Shown in pieces: positions 1 to 12,231 of a stretch of 64,000 nucleotides of DNA. Each line of letters opens with the position of its first letter. Position 1 is the stretch's first letter. The notes under the pieces are model-generated. The model was given only the letters and a program-made list of their open reading frames with translations, was not told the origin of the DNA and made no database searches. The DNA is from Hirundichthys speculiger (lineage: Eukaryota > Chordata > Actinopteri > Beloniformes > Exocoetidae). The position numbers were made by a program, and so were the translations under genes. The stretch is from assembly GCA_018398805.1 (NCBI GenBank), contig JAGFBZ010000747.1:248001-312000 (forward strand), in the 5' to 3' direction.

Positions 1-170
1 TTAGGGTTAGGGGTTAGGGTTAGGTCTTAAAGAATAAGGTTTAGGATTGGGGGTTAGGGTTTGGTCTTAAAGAATAAGGGTTAGGGTTAGGGGGTTAGGG
101 TCAGGGTTAGGTCTTGAAGAATAATGGTTAGGGTTAGGGGTTAGGGGTTAGGGTTAGGGTTAGAGGGATC
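1..170. repeat. Degenerate telomere-like TTAGGG minisatellite
   Basis: TTAGGG and GGGTTAGG variants fill this stretch. A second motif, TTAGGTCTTAAAGAATAAGG (with small variants), recurs at about 21, 62 and 107, so the higher-order period is roughly 41-44 bases. The interspersed non-telomeric motif and the irregular G counts argue against a true chromosome end and for an interstitial telomere-like satellite. The repeat touches the window edge, so its full length is unknown. Confidence 0.85.
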
Positions 171-603
171 AGTCTCTTGAAGTGAAAACCTCTTGGCGCC
201 AGAGGTTGAGACGAGCATACGTGACCCCTCTCTGATTGGTCTCATGTTAAGACGTCATCCTGTGTTGCATTCGATGAAAATTGGAAAACTTTTTTTGTGC
301 CGATAATTTTTGTCAGCCTTTCACATCGAAACATTCGGGGCTAGAGAAAAAAACATCCGGGGCTGAAGCCACGGATGCCCAGGCCAGGTGACGCCTCTGC
401 CTTCATGCCTGCTAATATAGAGTGATGAGCAGCAGGGCGTTAGGTTCGAGTGTCCTGGCATTCTCCGGAAAGCCCAGCTTTGATATCTCCCTGTCGTCTT
501 ATTGCATTTGCTGTGATTTCTGGCTTTCTTGGCGTAGCGGGGGGATTCTAAGCCAGTGGCCACTGATGACTTATTCTGCCTCCCGAGGACCTACGATATG
601 AGA

Positions 604-604
<1 letters not shown>
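171..604. other. Unassigned intronic or upstream sequence
   Basis: Non-repetitive at first sight, with no splice-flanked coding segment and no recognisable transposon ends. The 80-residue minus-strand frame here has low-complexity composition and no domain. I cannot say what it holds. Confidence 0.4.

Positions 605-636
<32 letters not shown>
605..636. repeat. Poly(G) tract, 32 nt
   Basis: An uninterrupted run of 32 G. Such runs can form G-quadruplexes and are also prone to length error in sequencing and assembly, so the exact length is uncertain. Confidence 0.95.
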
Positions 637-639
<3 letters not shown>

Positions 640-1999
640 GTGAAATAGCCATTCCTAGAGCAAAGATTGACAGCACATTATTAAAAAAGGTGACACACAT
701 GCACACAAACACACACACAGGTGCTCATCCAAATCTGTGCTCGTCATAGCTTTGATGTGCACACATTTATCACTGCACAAGGACACACACACTCCCTCTG
801 ACCTGCAAGTGATGAAAAACAGTTCCAGTATAAAGTGCATTATTATACTTTGTCTTGGAGGAGAAAAGATCTATAATGTAATAAAGCTGAAAAAAAATCT
901 ATAGGAATGCGAGGTTATCCCTCCTGAATAGAAACGAAAATGTGCAAGGCCGAGAGAAAAATGTTCCTTGTGCTGTGGTGTAATTTCCAAAACTCTCTTT
1001 TCAGCTCAATATTTCGCCCCAAACCCCAGTGAGCATATGGCATCTCTACAGGGACAAATTTGTCAAAAATGAAAATGTAATTAAGACTTAATTTCTTTTT
1101 ACGATGCCCATCAAGTCGTCTGATGCGATACTGAGGTCAATGAATCATCATCCTGGGGGGAGGGGGGTGCCATGGAGCGGGGGATGTTTATGTCATCTCA
1201 CAATTACACTGTGAAAGAAGAACGGTATTTAAAGAGCGATGGGGAGAGCAATGGATGGCAAAGATAGACGGAGAGGAAGTGGGCATCACTCTTTGTCACA
1301 GCTAACTCAGCCTTCTTCGGTGGCTCTGTCTTTCTCACTTTCCTCTTCTCCATCTATGTCTCCCCCTCCCCACCCTCCCCTCATCTTCACTCATTCTTGT
1401 TTCTTTCCTCTGTGGAGACAGTAGGAGAGGTATCAGTTGGAAAATTAACCATGGCACTTCATTTCACTGTAGGACTAAGGACACAGAGGGAAACAGAAGT
1501 TGGCGGTGTAATTGCTGGCCTCTTCAAACTTTTTCCAGATATTAAACATGTATCATAAATGTGATATTGAAGCCAGAATATATCAGTGAGCTCTGAAGGG
1601 CAACGATAACATAGCAGCTTTGTAAATATTTCATCCTCACTGTGTCTTCATGTGGAGTGGACGTAGTACCACTGGTAGATATTTCCCTGAAAAAACACTT
1701 ATGGTGGAGATATTTTCATATTAACAGTCTGTGAAGCATAACACATCACAGGAAAACAATTATACTTTGCCTCAACCTATCTTGGGAAATTATATAAACT
1801 AAAAGTATTTACTAACTTTTTTGTCTTTTCAAGTTTCCAGTCAAAATGAGTAAAAGGGCCATCACTACAAATAAAAGCCAGTCTGTCATTCCATCACTGA
1901 TATTTCACCTTTAAACCTTGAGTGTATTGTACAAAATATGTGACAGTATTTGACTCTTTTCTTCTTCTCCCTTTCACATATACATCCATCATTCACTCA
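637..1999. other. Unassigned sequence, CA-rich near the start
   Basis: It contains an imperfect CA-rich tract around 694-720 and a pyrimidine-rich stretch around 1320-1400. I see no exon, RNA gene or transposon end. It is probably intronic to ntng1, judging from the gene's orientation downstream. Confidence 0.4.
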
Positions 2000-3391
2000 C
2001 AGCTGAAACCACAAGTTTACATGCACTGCTTAAAATTACACATAACCTTTATCTCTCTCTCTCTTCAGTTGGACATTAAATCAGACTAAACCTTCCCTGT
2101 TTTAGGTCAGTCAGAATTACCAAAATGATTTATGGTTGCTAAATGCCAGAATAATGAAAGAGGTTTTTTTCCCCTTCCACAGTAAGAAGTTAACATACAC
2201 TACAATTACTATACCTTGAAACAGTTAGAGAAAGTTCAGATGATGATGTCACAGCTTTGATGCTTCTGATAGGCTAATTGACAGCATTTGAGTTAATTGG
2301 AGGTAACTCAAACACACTGCTTCCTTGTTAGACATCATGGGAAAATCAAGAAACTCCAGATGTCTGAAGGTGCCACATTCATCTGTTTAAAGAGTTATAC
2401 ACCAGTATAACCACCATGAAAATGTCCAGACATCATACCACTCAGGAAGGAGACGGGCTCTGGTTCCCAGAGAAGAAAGGTCACTCTGGTCAGAGTGTCA
2501 TTATCCACAGAGAAACCAGTCCTGGACCAACACGGACTGAAAGACCACTCAGCCAAGAAGAAGACATTACTGTAAAAGCAGCATGAAGGTAGCCATATTA
2601 CAGTTGGTAAATGCACACAGAGACAAAGACCTTAACTTGTGGACATGTCCTGTGGTGTGATAAAACTGAAATTGAACTGTTTGGCCATAATGACCATCGT
2701 TACATTTGGAGGATAAAGGGAGAAGCCTGAAAACCATAGAACACCATCACAACTGTTAAGTACGGGGGTGGCAGCATCATGATGTGGGGGTGTTCTTGCT
2801 GCAGGAGGGACCGGTGGACTTTACAATATAGATGGCACCATGTGGAAGGGAACATTATGTAGAAATATTGAAGCAACATCTCAAGACTTCAGCCAAGAAA
2901 TTAAAGCTTGAACACAAGTAGTTACAAAGTAGCTTCAGGACAATAAAGTCTATGTTTTGTAGTAACAATCACAAAGTCCTGATCTCAGTCCTATAAGAAA
3001 TTTGAGGCAGAGCTGAAAAGGCCTGTGTGAACAAGACAACCTACAAACCTGGATCACTTCCACCAGTTCTGTCAGGAGAAATGGACCAGAATTCCAGTAA
3101 ACTATTGTGGGAAGATTGTTGAAGGAAACTGAAAACATTTGACCCAAGTCAGACAGTTTAAAGGCAACGATACCGAATACTGAGGAAATTTATGGGAATT
3201 TCCACCTTTGAAGAAAAAAAAAACTCAAAAAAGAAATTCTCCCTTTCATTATTCTGGTATTTAGCTAATAGAAATATTTCAGGTCAACTGACCTTAAACA
3301 GGCAAACAATAATCTAATTTAATGTCAGACAGCGAGAAAACAAGGTTATGTGTTCATCTAACCAGTATACGTAAACTTCTGGTTTCAACAG
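2000..3391 (+). mobile_element. Decayed Tc1-like transposon
   Basis: The left end (CAGCTGAAACCACAAGTTTA) and the right end, read in reverse (CTGTTGAAACCAGAAGTTTA), form the terminal inverted repeats typical of vertebrate Tc1-like elements. The element is about 1.4 kb, close to the usual 1.3-1.6 kb for the family. The transposase between the ends is broken and is described separately. No intact TA duplication remains on the left side, so the exact borders are approximate. Confidence 0.85.
2337..3180 (+). pseudogene. Tc1-like transposase, inactivated
   Basis: This is the remnant of a DDE transposase that would cut and paste the surrounding Tc1-like element. The probable start ATGGGAAAATCAAGAAAC (MGKSRN) is at 2337. 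Further along are a segment reading REKPENHRTPS at about 2717-2750, a GG-(S)-IMMWGCS-like segment around 2770-2800, and near the C-terminus the family hallmark SQSPDLSPIRNL at about 2965-3000 (the usual form is SPDLNPIENL). Multiple stop codons and frame shifts lie between these landmarks in every frame, so no functional protein can be made. It is a dead copy that explains most of the short frames in this area. Confidence 0.8.
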
Positions 3392-3849
3392 TATGTACAT
3401 ACGCACACGCCAATTAGCCCAATAAAATCATTTATACATAAATCATATGTAATGTTTTGTCTCATGAGCTCCATTTCATCGGTTGATATACACCCATTTT
3501 TGTTGTTCAGGCCTGCAACACATTCCAAAAACAAGTTGGACAGTCAAGCTTTTATCACTTTGTAATTCCTTCCACAACTCTGACAGAGCAGTCTGCCATT
3601 GAAGCTACAAAGTGATAAAGCATTTCAGGGGCTCTATTGTCCCATTCTTCCCTCAAATACATCTTAAGGAGCACAATAGTACAGGGTTATTGTCCTATTT
3701 TTTATTTCCCTTTTCAGACAATAGCTAAGGACACTGAAACAGCCCAGCTACTGTCACTGCTTCAGACTTGTTGCTGATGCATGTTCACCATGTCATGGCA
3801 ACGTCCAAGATGCTTCTGAGCCCAGAGATGTCGGTGCAACTTCTGTACT
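3392..3849. other. Unassigned sequence
   Basis: No exon or transposon end seen between the Tc1 relic and the following dispersed repeat. Confidence 0.35.
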
Positions 3850-4326
3850 GTCAAGTTTAAGGCAGAATGGAGAACCCAGCCGCAGGAGTTTCAAAAGAAT
3901 CAAGAATTTATTTGGCAAAAATGAAAACCAAAAGACCAAGAAAACCAGAATCCAGAAAGGCAATCCAAAAGGGGAAAAAAGACAAAATCCAAAGCAAACC
4001 AAAAATTCCACAAAAATAATCAAAACAAGAACCCAGGATAAAAAACAGAAAACCACTCACGGGACAATAGACAAAACTTACAGGGCATCAGCAGAAAGAG
4101 ACGGACCAGCACAGACAGGGGAGATGACAAGACTTAAATACACAGGGAACCCAATGAGAGACAGGTGCAGACAATCAGGATAACAAGAGGGAAGGAAGCA
4201 AAGCTGAAAACAACAGAGACAAGACAGACCTTCAAAGTAAAACAGGAAACAGGTGACACAAAAGATAGGGATTGACGCCAACTTAACACAGAACAAGGAA
4301 AAACCCAAAATGGCCCCCAGACCATG
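3850..4326. repeat. Dispersed repeat family A, copy 1
   Basis: The segment from about 4075 to 4260 matches 43915-44098 closely: both contain AGACTTAAATACACAG, GAGAGACAGGTGCAG, AACAAGAGGGA and AAGACAGACCTT in the same order. The 5' parts share a GCAGGAGT-TCA start followed by A-rich CAAAA repeats. This is therefore an interspersed repeat, and the minus-strand frames across it are not genes. Class unknown; no clear terminal repeats. Confidence 0.7.
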
Positions 4327-4399
4327 ACATTTACAAGGCTTCACGGATATCACTTTTGTTTCAAAGCAATCACTTTTTGACTTCATCTGATTTAAATAG

Positions 4400-4664
4400 G
4401 TTGACATTATTAATTTTACCTGTATTATTAAATTATTATTTTTACCTGTGTGATTACATTATTATTTTTACCTGTGTGATTACATTATTATTTTTACCTG
4501 TGTTATTACATTATTATTTTTACCTGTATTATTACATTATTATTTTTTAACTGTATCATTACATTATTACTTTTACCTGTATTATTACATTATCATTTTT
4601 ACCTGTATATTACATTATTATTTTTGCCTGTATTATTACATTATTATTTTTACCTGTGTTATTA
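4400..4664. repeat. AT-rich minisatellite
   Basis: About ten tandem copies of a 26-28 base unit based on ATTACATTATTATTTTTACC followed by TGT. Copies differ by small substitutions such as TGTGTGATTACA versus TGTATTATTACA. The 64-residue frame through it is a by-product of the repeat. Confidence 0.9.
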
Positions 4665-4763
4665 CATGTGCCCTAATTTTCTGCATTGCTCCATCTTGAC
4701 TTTTTTTTAATGTCTTGCAGATATGAAAAGCAGAAATTGATATATATTAGCAAATGAGGTAAA

Positions 4764-4825
4764 ACAGACAGACAGACAGACAGACAGACAGATAGACAGA
4801 TAGATAGATAGAGATAGATAGATAG
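4764..4825. repeat. (GACA)n(GATA)n microsatellite
   Basis: A compound tetranucleotide array: about eight GACA units passing into mixed GATA/GACA units. GATA/GACA arrays of this type are widespread in fish genomes. Confidence 0.95.
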
Positions 4826-5028
4826 CAAGTAGCGGTCTTACACAGCATATTTTAAACTGAAGAAAAAATCTTTAGGGAGGGAGTGTTTATTGGAAGAAAT
4901 ATACTGAATATATGTACTCTTGGTCTTCTTAGGTTCATTTCATTTGCAATGAAATCAAATCTAAAGCAGGCAGAGATGTAAGAATCACTTGTGCCATTTT
5001 TGTGTAACCTATACACACATACACACTG

Positions 5029-5797
5029 TAGAGGTCTTTGGAACAACCCAACAATCCTAGGTTCCGACCCGACCCGAATCGGGTCTCGAGTCCATTCAAA
5101 AGATGTGACTCCGGTTAGGGTCAGAATTGGTACAGTTAGTCTCGGGTCCGGTCAGTGCTCTCTGACAGGCTGGGTCCGGGTTTACCTGAGAGAGGTAAAG
5201 ATATTGGCGGTGGCAGCCAATGTCAGGACTCGGGGCAGTTAAATGATTAATAATTAACGTGGTGTGTTTGTCACGAAACAATCGTGTTGCCGTAGCGTGT
5301 TATTAGCGGTTTGCCCGGCAGCTGTAAAGCACAACGGATCGCCAACATGACAACGCTGGATGAGAGAACATATTCACCACACGTCCTGACCGGTGTAGGC
5401 TATTAGCGTTAGCAGTTGCTACCAATAGCATCTGTATCAACAAAGAAAATAACAACGTGGATTTGTTGTTGTTTACATCACGTAGCCTATGTAGCAACTG
5501 AACCAGTAGAAGAAGACAACTTTAGGTAAGAAAATCAAGTTTTATTCAAGGCTAGACAACTTTAACATGAACAACTATGGGCTGTATTGTTTCGGTTCTA
5601 TTCAGGTAACTCGGTTCGGTTCGTGGTCGGAAACTAAAGACTCAGGTCGGGTCGGTTTGGGGTCCAAATATTCCGGGTCCATTCGGGTTCAGACTCCCGG
5701 ACTTATGATAATAGCTCGGGTCGGGTAGGTTTCGGGTCAAATTTTCATGGGTCCATTTGGGTTCGGGTCCATGAAAGTGGACCCGTGAAGACCTCTA
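5029..5797. mobile_element. Non-autonomous hAT-like element
   Basis: Terminal inverted repeats TAGAGGTCTT (5029-5038) and AAGACCTCTA (5788-5797) bound a 769-bp segment rich in GGGTC/GACCC motifs. Flanks ACACACTG (5021-5028) and ACACACAG (5798-5805) match at 7 of 8 bases, as expected for the 8-bp target duplication of hAT elements. No transposase frame is present. Confidence 0.7.
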
Positions 5798-5805
5798 ACA
5801 CACAG

Positions 5806-7352
5806 TACTTGTCAGATTATTATTAAGATTATAATTAAAAAAAAGACTTATATAAATATATCAGTAATTGCAGTTTACACAGATGACTTTCAGTGATTGA
5901 GGATAAAAGACGATTATGAAAGAGAGGAAATAAAGAAGCTGTTTAAAGCTATGACCAATATATTGATGTATGTAATTATGTATACGGCGCAGTGTTGCAG
6001 CACACAGCCAGTCCTGTAAGCATTCATTTGTTGAGATTGATGAGCTTTTTTATGACGGCTGTAACAACAACCACCTTCACTGTTTGCCTTGTTGATCTCA
6101 CAGTTATAAATGATGTCTGCTTTGGTCTAATAATGGGTCAGTTACTGACAACTGATGGCAATGCAGTAAAACTGGGAAAATTGGGAAATGTTACTTTTCC
6201 AGGGAGTCCATAACATTTCCTAATGTCCTCCTTTGTCTGTATCCTCACAAAATGATTAGATTACCTTACCAGGGGAGGATTAACATACACTTATTCAGAT
6301 TTAGCTGGAGCCAGTCTTAGAGTTTATAGATCAGTTTGGATCAAAGGAGTAAAGGCCATGAACATGCAGGGGGGTTCCTCTGACATGATCCACCCCCTGC
6401 ATTGCAAAAAGCAACCACGATATCCTCCTGCTTTCACTGCAGATGGGCATGACGAGCAGCACTTTCATGTCAGGAGGTGAAACAGCAAACAGCTATAAGT
6501 ATTGTTTCATATGGCTTATGAGGAGTTCTGCTGTTCCACTGCTGTACTCTCATTAGTGTATGCTAATGCCAAACTGCCAGGTGCACCAGTCTTATTCTCA
6601 TCCTTTCACAACCAAACACACAAGCATCTGCAAAGACATTTAATTTGATTGATCTTCCCTCTTGTGGAAATGAGGAATTTCATTAGTAAAACTAAATTCC
6701 CACAGGAACACATAATTCCACTGCAGCATAAATACAAGTATTTCATTCCCAAACACAGTTAGTGTATACAGTCAAAAAGATACGTTGTTCTTTGTTCTCA
6801 TCTTTGACTGGTACAACTGACACAGTCGCACAGCGATCTACGATGGCTGGAGGCAGCAAAAATTAAAATGATGAGAATAGAAGTGATACAAATGCATGTG
6901 AAGCAGAAATACATGGGGCGCTGATAAACTGTCTTGTGATTTGATAAATGCGATGAGGTGATTTTTTTTTTAATTAACTCTTTTATTGAAAAAAAAAACA
7001 TGTTGTATTACAGTGGCATAACTATTTACATAGCTTTTACTTCCACAGGCAGGTGATGTTTAAAAAAACAAATCCATGTTGTATCACGTTCCTGTCTCAC
7101 ATTCAGCATGAAATTATATGTGAATTCAAAAACAGAATGAATTGTCAGTTGATTTCATGAACTTCACTGTCATTTGAAATTGTGTTGATTTGACCATCAT
7201 CCTGCATTTTATTGTATCATTAAAACATTCAGCTTTCATTTTATTTCATTGTTGTGACATTTACAGGTGCTTTCATTTTATAACTCTGTGTAATATTTGG
7301 GGCTGGGATACATTAGTTTTGATCCATTATTTACTGAAGAAAAATATGTATA
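5806..7352. other. Unassigned intronic sequence
   Basis: AT-rich DNA without recognisable exons or element ends. The short frames (for example 5992-6213 and 6798-7001) have no domain and no splice context I can support. Confidence 0.35.
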
Positions 7353-7750
7353 CGGTAATCCCTTATTTTTCACGGTTTAATGGGAACCCCACTCCTCCAC
7401 CCCCCGCCTAAATAATGTGTTTAAAATGTTTAAAAACTGCAAAAATGTAGCGAGGCACTGCAGGGCTGCTGTTTATGCTCACTCCACTTTTCATCTAACC
7501 CCGTTTTCTGCCGTCCCACGACACACACACTACATTACCCATAAGGCCATATCATTACCCATAAGGCCACTTTCTTAAAGGGGCCAGGCTGGCTCACAAC
7601 ATTTCTTCACTGTGAGAGAACACGCACAACATCCTGTGAGGTTTCCGCAAATGTTTCTTGATTTTTTTTAAAAAACATAATATATTTCTGAAAAATCCGT
7701 GAATAACTAAAACCGCGGAACTTAAAGCGCGAATTGGCAAGGGATCACTA
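7353..7750. mobile_element. Tigger/pogo-like MITE, copy 1
   Basis: The left end CGGTAATCCCTTATTTTTCA follows a TA. The right end carries AAAACCGCGGAACTTAAAGC and closes with GGGATCACTA. The same ends occur at 29813 and 31754 and, partly, at 44226. Motifs such as AAATCCG and CCGCGGAACTT and the (C)AGTGATCCCTT termini resemble Tigger-type pogo elements, which duplicate a TA. It is about 400 bp, without coding capacity. Confidence 0.7.
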
Positions 7751-9324
7751 ATTACTTAATTGCACCTTTCTGAGTTCCCTAATTCCTGGCACACTGATGT
7801 ACACACTCCAGCCCAGCAGGTGGCGGTAATGTGTCTAAAGTTTGTTTTTCAATTATTTTTAGGGTGACTCTGTCATTTGAGGCCACTTTTCTTGAAATAA
7901 TAAATATATTTTGTGAGTGATAAAACATGGATTTGTTTTAATAACATCAGTACTGTTCTTAATCAAATCACTATTAAATTACTCAAGTCGCTTGATAATT
8001 TATCAGTTCATTTTGCAGTTACCTCCATTTAACTGCTCCGTTTTTTTAATGTACATACACTTGCTCACGTCTGTTTTTATTATTTAATTTTTTTAATGAA
8101 TGGCTTGTCAAAATTCTGTTAGCAATAGTCTAAATACTCCACCAACCAAGCACTAATAAGCACAAACATAATAACTCCACAACTTTTCCATTTTAATTTA
8201 AACAAGATTAATGTTTGAATCTACTTGGGGAAAAAAGAAGATATTGAATTTGAATTACATCCCACTTTAAATAGTAAGATTGGAAGCCTTATTAAGCGGA
8301 CAGCTCTGCACAAACTATAATGTTTTCTCATTAGCGCTCCAGCTCTAGCATGTAGCGGTGCCATATGTTTCTGCATCTACAGGCTCTTGCTGTTGCCTCC
8401 CCAGTCTCTCTCCCACACAACACCCACTCCTGTTATGCTTTTACTCCTCTTTTCACCGTGATTTGAATTTTCATTTTATCCCCATTCTCTTTCTCTGTAA
8501 AACTCATTGACTGTTTTGCGCCCTGTCACTCTCCTGCTTCTTCCCCAACTTTCCCCCTTCTGCTTCCTCTGCCCCCACCTGTTTCAGCACCATTTCTTGT
8601 TTTGTTTTTCTCATGCTCACATTTTCTCTCCCTCTTTCTCTCCCCCCCACCAACCACCCCAGAGACTGAGCTTGTTTACTCTCTCTTTTCCACATCTTGG
8701 CTCTGTGCAGCTGTGACGGTAATCTTTCTTTCAAATATTTGTTTTCTTCCATCTTCAGATATGTTTTTTTTCCCTCCTTCCCTGTGTGCCGCTACCACTA
8801 ACGCACACCTCATTCCCTCCCTGAAATCTTAAACTGTGCTTCTTCCAACTTAGCTTCTGGGCACTGTAAGACTTGCTATCTTCAATTCGGATCTACACGC
8901 TAAGGCAGAGGTGGCGAGCCGGGCACTCCGGCAAGGCAAAAGTGTAATTTTGCTCCTGAGGAATTCAATCAACGCGAATGCTGTGTGCTAGTGTTTTGGC
9001 AGCCTCGCTGCTAACCAGTTAGCGATGCCTGACACCATCACGGGGCCCCATATAGCCATGGAGCCCCAGATGGTGATGGATTGCTATAAAATGATGGCAG
9101 CGAGGGAAAGTAATTACCAACTTTGCCTGGAGGGGGGGAATTCAGCAGATGAAGCCCTTTTCCAGAGCGGTCCAGACAGCACCAAACTAAACAGGTGAGT
9201 CACGGTGAAGGTCAGAGCACAGACAATATAATGACACCCAGAGTCACACACCTGCAATCTGACTTCCATGTGAACTATTTATTTATTGTTGAAAAAAAAA
9301 AAAAAAAAGCCCTTACTACAATGT
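7751..9324. other. Unassigned intronic sequence with pyrimidine-rich tract
   Basis: A CT-rich stretch at about 8480-8680 produces opposite-strand frames of biased composition (8504-8832), which I regard as chance. A GC-richer stretch at 8900-9190 begins with AGGTGGCGAGCCGGGCAC and may be an old repeat, but no matching second end was found. Confidence 0.35.
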
Positions 9325-9395
9325 TGAATTTCCCTTTGGGATCAATAAAGTACTTTTCATTTCATTTCATTTTCTTTTCATTCCATTTCAACTAC
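9325..9395 (+). repeat. LINE or SINE 3' tail fragment
   Basis: AATTTCCCTTTGGGATCAAT followed by AAAGTA and then TTTCATTTCAT repeats resembles the 3' tail common to several teleost retroposons (TTTGGGATCAATAAAGTA plus a short tandem tail). Only the tail is recognisable. Confidence 0.5.
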
Positions 9396-10815
9396 TTAAG
9401 GTTAAAATGTGAAGCTCACCGAAAGGTGCAGACACATTCAGATGAGCCTGCTCAGTGGAGAAACAGGATGTATGCCAGCTATAAAGGCTGGATATCCACG
9501 GGAAAACATTTTGTCACGGGTTTCTGATAATCTATTGGTGAGGTTCCGGATGGGCGACAGCATAACTGGAACCGATCCATTACAGAATAAACACAAGGCG
9601 CACACATCGAGACCTCTAACCGCACCGCTCAGTGAAGTGAGATTTATTGAAAATCATTTGATGCCTGACATGACTCAGGCTGTAGTGTATTTTTATCCCC
9701 CCCCCATGTGTGTGTGTGTGTGTGTCGCATGTGCTGACCCCACATATGCACGTATCACATTCAGTGAATCACACAGTCCTTGGAGATCATGTTCGCTACC
9801 CAGCAGCGACACATAAAAATCAATGGAGCGTGCCGTCAACATAAGCAGCTCCTAATGGTCTTCCTGTGCGATAGGACAAAATTAGATTGCAGTCACGGCC
9901 CGTAATGGCGTGGCCAAGCAGGGGAGGAGGATTGAAATTGACTGTGATTGAAAATTAATCGAACGACCCGACATGGGATCCCTGGATCTGCTCATTCCCC
10001 ACAAGTTGCTCACAAAGCAATGAATTATTGCACTGACTGGCCTCTGACAATCCAGAGCATGACCTGGAAGTATATGTTAAAATCCACTTAGTGACAAACA
10101 CTAACCTGACAAATGAGTAGACATTTTGGAGAACATTTGCTGTTACAGCACATGATTTATGTTTAACGTACATTATATTTACATGAGAAGAGGTAAATAT
10201 AGGGGTGATAGACGGCACTGCAGTCTATCATGAATAGAAGTAGATTAACATAACAAATGTACTAACAGTGTGTAATTAAAGAGATGCATTCAGCAGTGAC
10301 TCACTCATAACATGGACACCATATCTCTTCCGGCACTTTAATGCATTTGCCATTTGAGTTGACACTCCTGCAGCGCATCAGCAGCCGACTGCTGCCGGAA
10401 ACAAGCAGCATTCATGTTCAGTTGGTAGAGTGCAGCAGATTGTAGACATTTTCTGCACATAAACATTTTTTACAAGGATGTCTCTGCTCAAACTGTGAAT
10501 TTAAAGTGTTTTGTGGCGCACACTAATGAAAGCATGTCGAATATTAACAACAGCAAGTCAATGCACTTACTCTTGTCCTGGTTTTATTGTCGTATCCTTC
10601 TCCATTTAATGCTTCGGGTCCCCTCCTAATCTTCCAGTGTGATGAAAATAGCTCCTGTGTACCATTGTTCTTTTAAAAAACTTAATCTGGCCCCTCCAGC
10701 CCTGCTTTTTAAACCACTCTTTTTTTTTCTTTTTTTATATACTTCAGTTACACCCAAAATACTTCCAATGTCACATTTTTAATGATGTGAATAATTTTTA
10801 GCCATAGTATTTGTG
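9396..10815. other. Unassigned intronic sequence with (TG)n
   Basis: Contains a C-run followed by a TG dinucleotide tract at 9707-9724. Frames such as 9409-9816 (135 residues) run through this simple repeat and show no domain, so they are not called as genes. Confidence 0.35.
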
Positions 10816-12223
10816 CAGTGGCGGCTGGTGAAAAAAAATCTTGGTGGGGCTGGTGCGCCAACATTTTCCCTGCCTAACCTAGCATAAGCATTAAAATCAA
10901 CAGTCGGAAAATGACTGCAGGTCCACAATAATAATTTAATTTCAGTTTCCAGTTTCACAGAAGTAACAATTTACAGCTACATTAGACTTTTTGCTATCAA
11001 ATACTATACAATCAAGGGATAAATTGTCCCTCTGGAAGGATGCTGTGCAGCCTCTCCAATAAGACTCCAGCTATTGAATCCACAGCTGTTGGGTAGCTTG
11101 ATGAATCCATAGAACCGCTCCTGTATATTGTTGCGTTCATCAATGTACCTCAGTACCGGGACTAGCTGACATCATGTCCCCACATTGCTCATTTAAAAGC
11201 ACCACAAAATTTAACACAATTGATTATCTTGGATAAAATATTACGGTTTTTATCTACCTCTTCATTGTGCCTTCTTTCAGCAATGTGGTGCCCATCATCT
11301 AGCTGCGTTGCTATGCTAATCTTTCTGAGCACACTAGCTTTACGCAGTTTTCCATGTGAACTTTGGATCTCTAATGTTTCTTGATCCGTTCAAAGAGGTG
11401 CTTTAAGTCGGTTAGTCCAGTCTTTGTCCAAGTCGAATCACATCTGTCACTTCTGAAGAGGATACAGGGGAAACAGAAAAGTACATTAGCTGCTCCACAA
11501 CCTGCAGCCACATCTCACGGTTGAACCAGCTCAGACAAAAACTCTGTTTGTACGATTTACCTTTCTCCTTCCTTTACTGGAAAATGTTAATTTCAGGCTT
11601 GTCGGGTTCCAGCTCCTTAACCAGAAGTTTTTCCTCTGTCAGCCGTCTCGCAAAAGGATACATTAATAATGATTTCCCTGAATTTGGTGGAAGCTGCTCT
11701 TGAACTCCAGTTGTCACCGCCGTCGCCATCTCTCTTCCTCGTTGCCGTATTTTTTTTCTCCTGACGTAGGACAGAGTCTGGGAGTCGCTCTACGAAATAA
11801 ATCACTGGCCCTTCACGTAGCTCTAGTAATCATAAACCTTCACGCATTTTACGTAGCAGTTGGGGCTACATTTCCAGCGCCCCATCGGAGTTAAATTTGG
11901 TGACGTAGATAGGCCAATTATCAATAATTTTTCCCCTAGCAACCATAACCGGATTGGCTATTAAGCTGCAGGTCAGGGGCGCTTTGCCGAGCGCCCTGTA
12001 AGAGAACGATGCTCTGTAGGTCGGTGGAAATTCACTGTTTAATGAGTGTCAGTTGGTGGAAATGTTGTTTAAATGATTTAAATTGCATGTAGGCACACAC
12101 ATACTATTAAGTAAATCTGACGCTGATCAAAAAAATTAATAAAAATAAAATAAAATAAATATTTTTCTCCTCCACAGCTGGTGGGGCAGAGCCCCGGCGC
12201 CCCCTATGGGCCAGCCGCCTCTG
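10816..12223. mobile_element. Non-autonomous hAT element with GGCGGCTGG ends
   Basis: The left end CAGTGGCGGCTGG and right end CCAGCCGCCTCTG are inverted copies. Flanks TATTTGTG (10808-10815) and TATATGTG (12224-12231) match at 7 of 8 bases, fitting an 8-bp hAT duplication. Inside both ends lie TGGTGGGGC/GCCCCACCA extensions. Short frames within (11521-11894) have no recognisable transposase motif, so this 1.4-kb copy appears non-autonomous. Confidence 0.8.
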
Positions 12224-12231
12224 TATATGTG

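Noticed and set aside
4400..4664. Regularly spaced repeat as a CRISPR-like array
   Set aside because: A continuous tandem minisatellite without unique spacers, in a vertebrate genome.
8504..8832. Overlapping opposite-strand frames of 69-82 residues
   Set aside because: Pyrimidine-rich DNA with biased composition; no splice sites or domain support.
9409..9816. 135-residue frame
   Set aside because: Passes through a C-run and a TG repeat; no recognisable domain or splice context.
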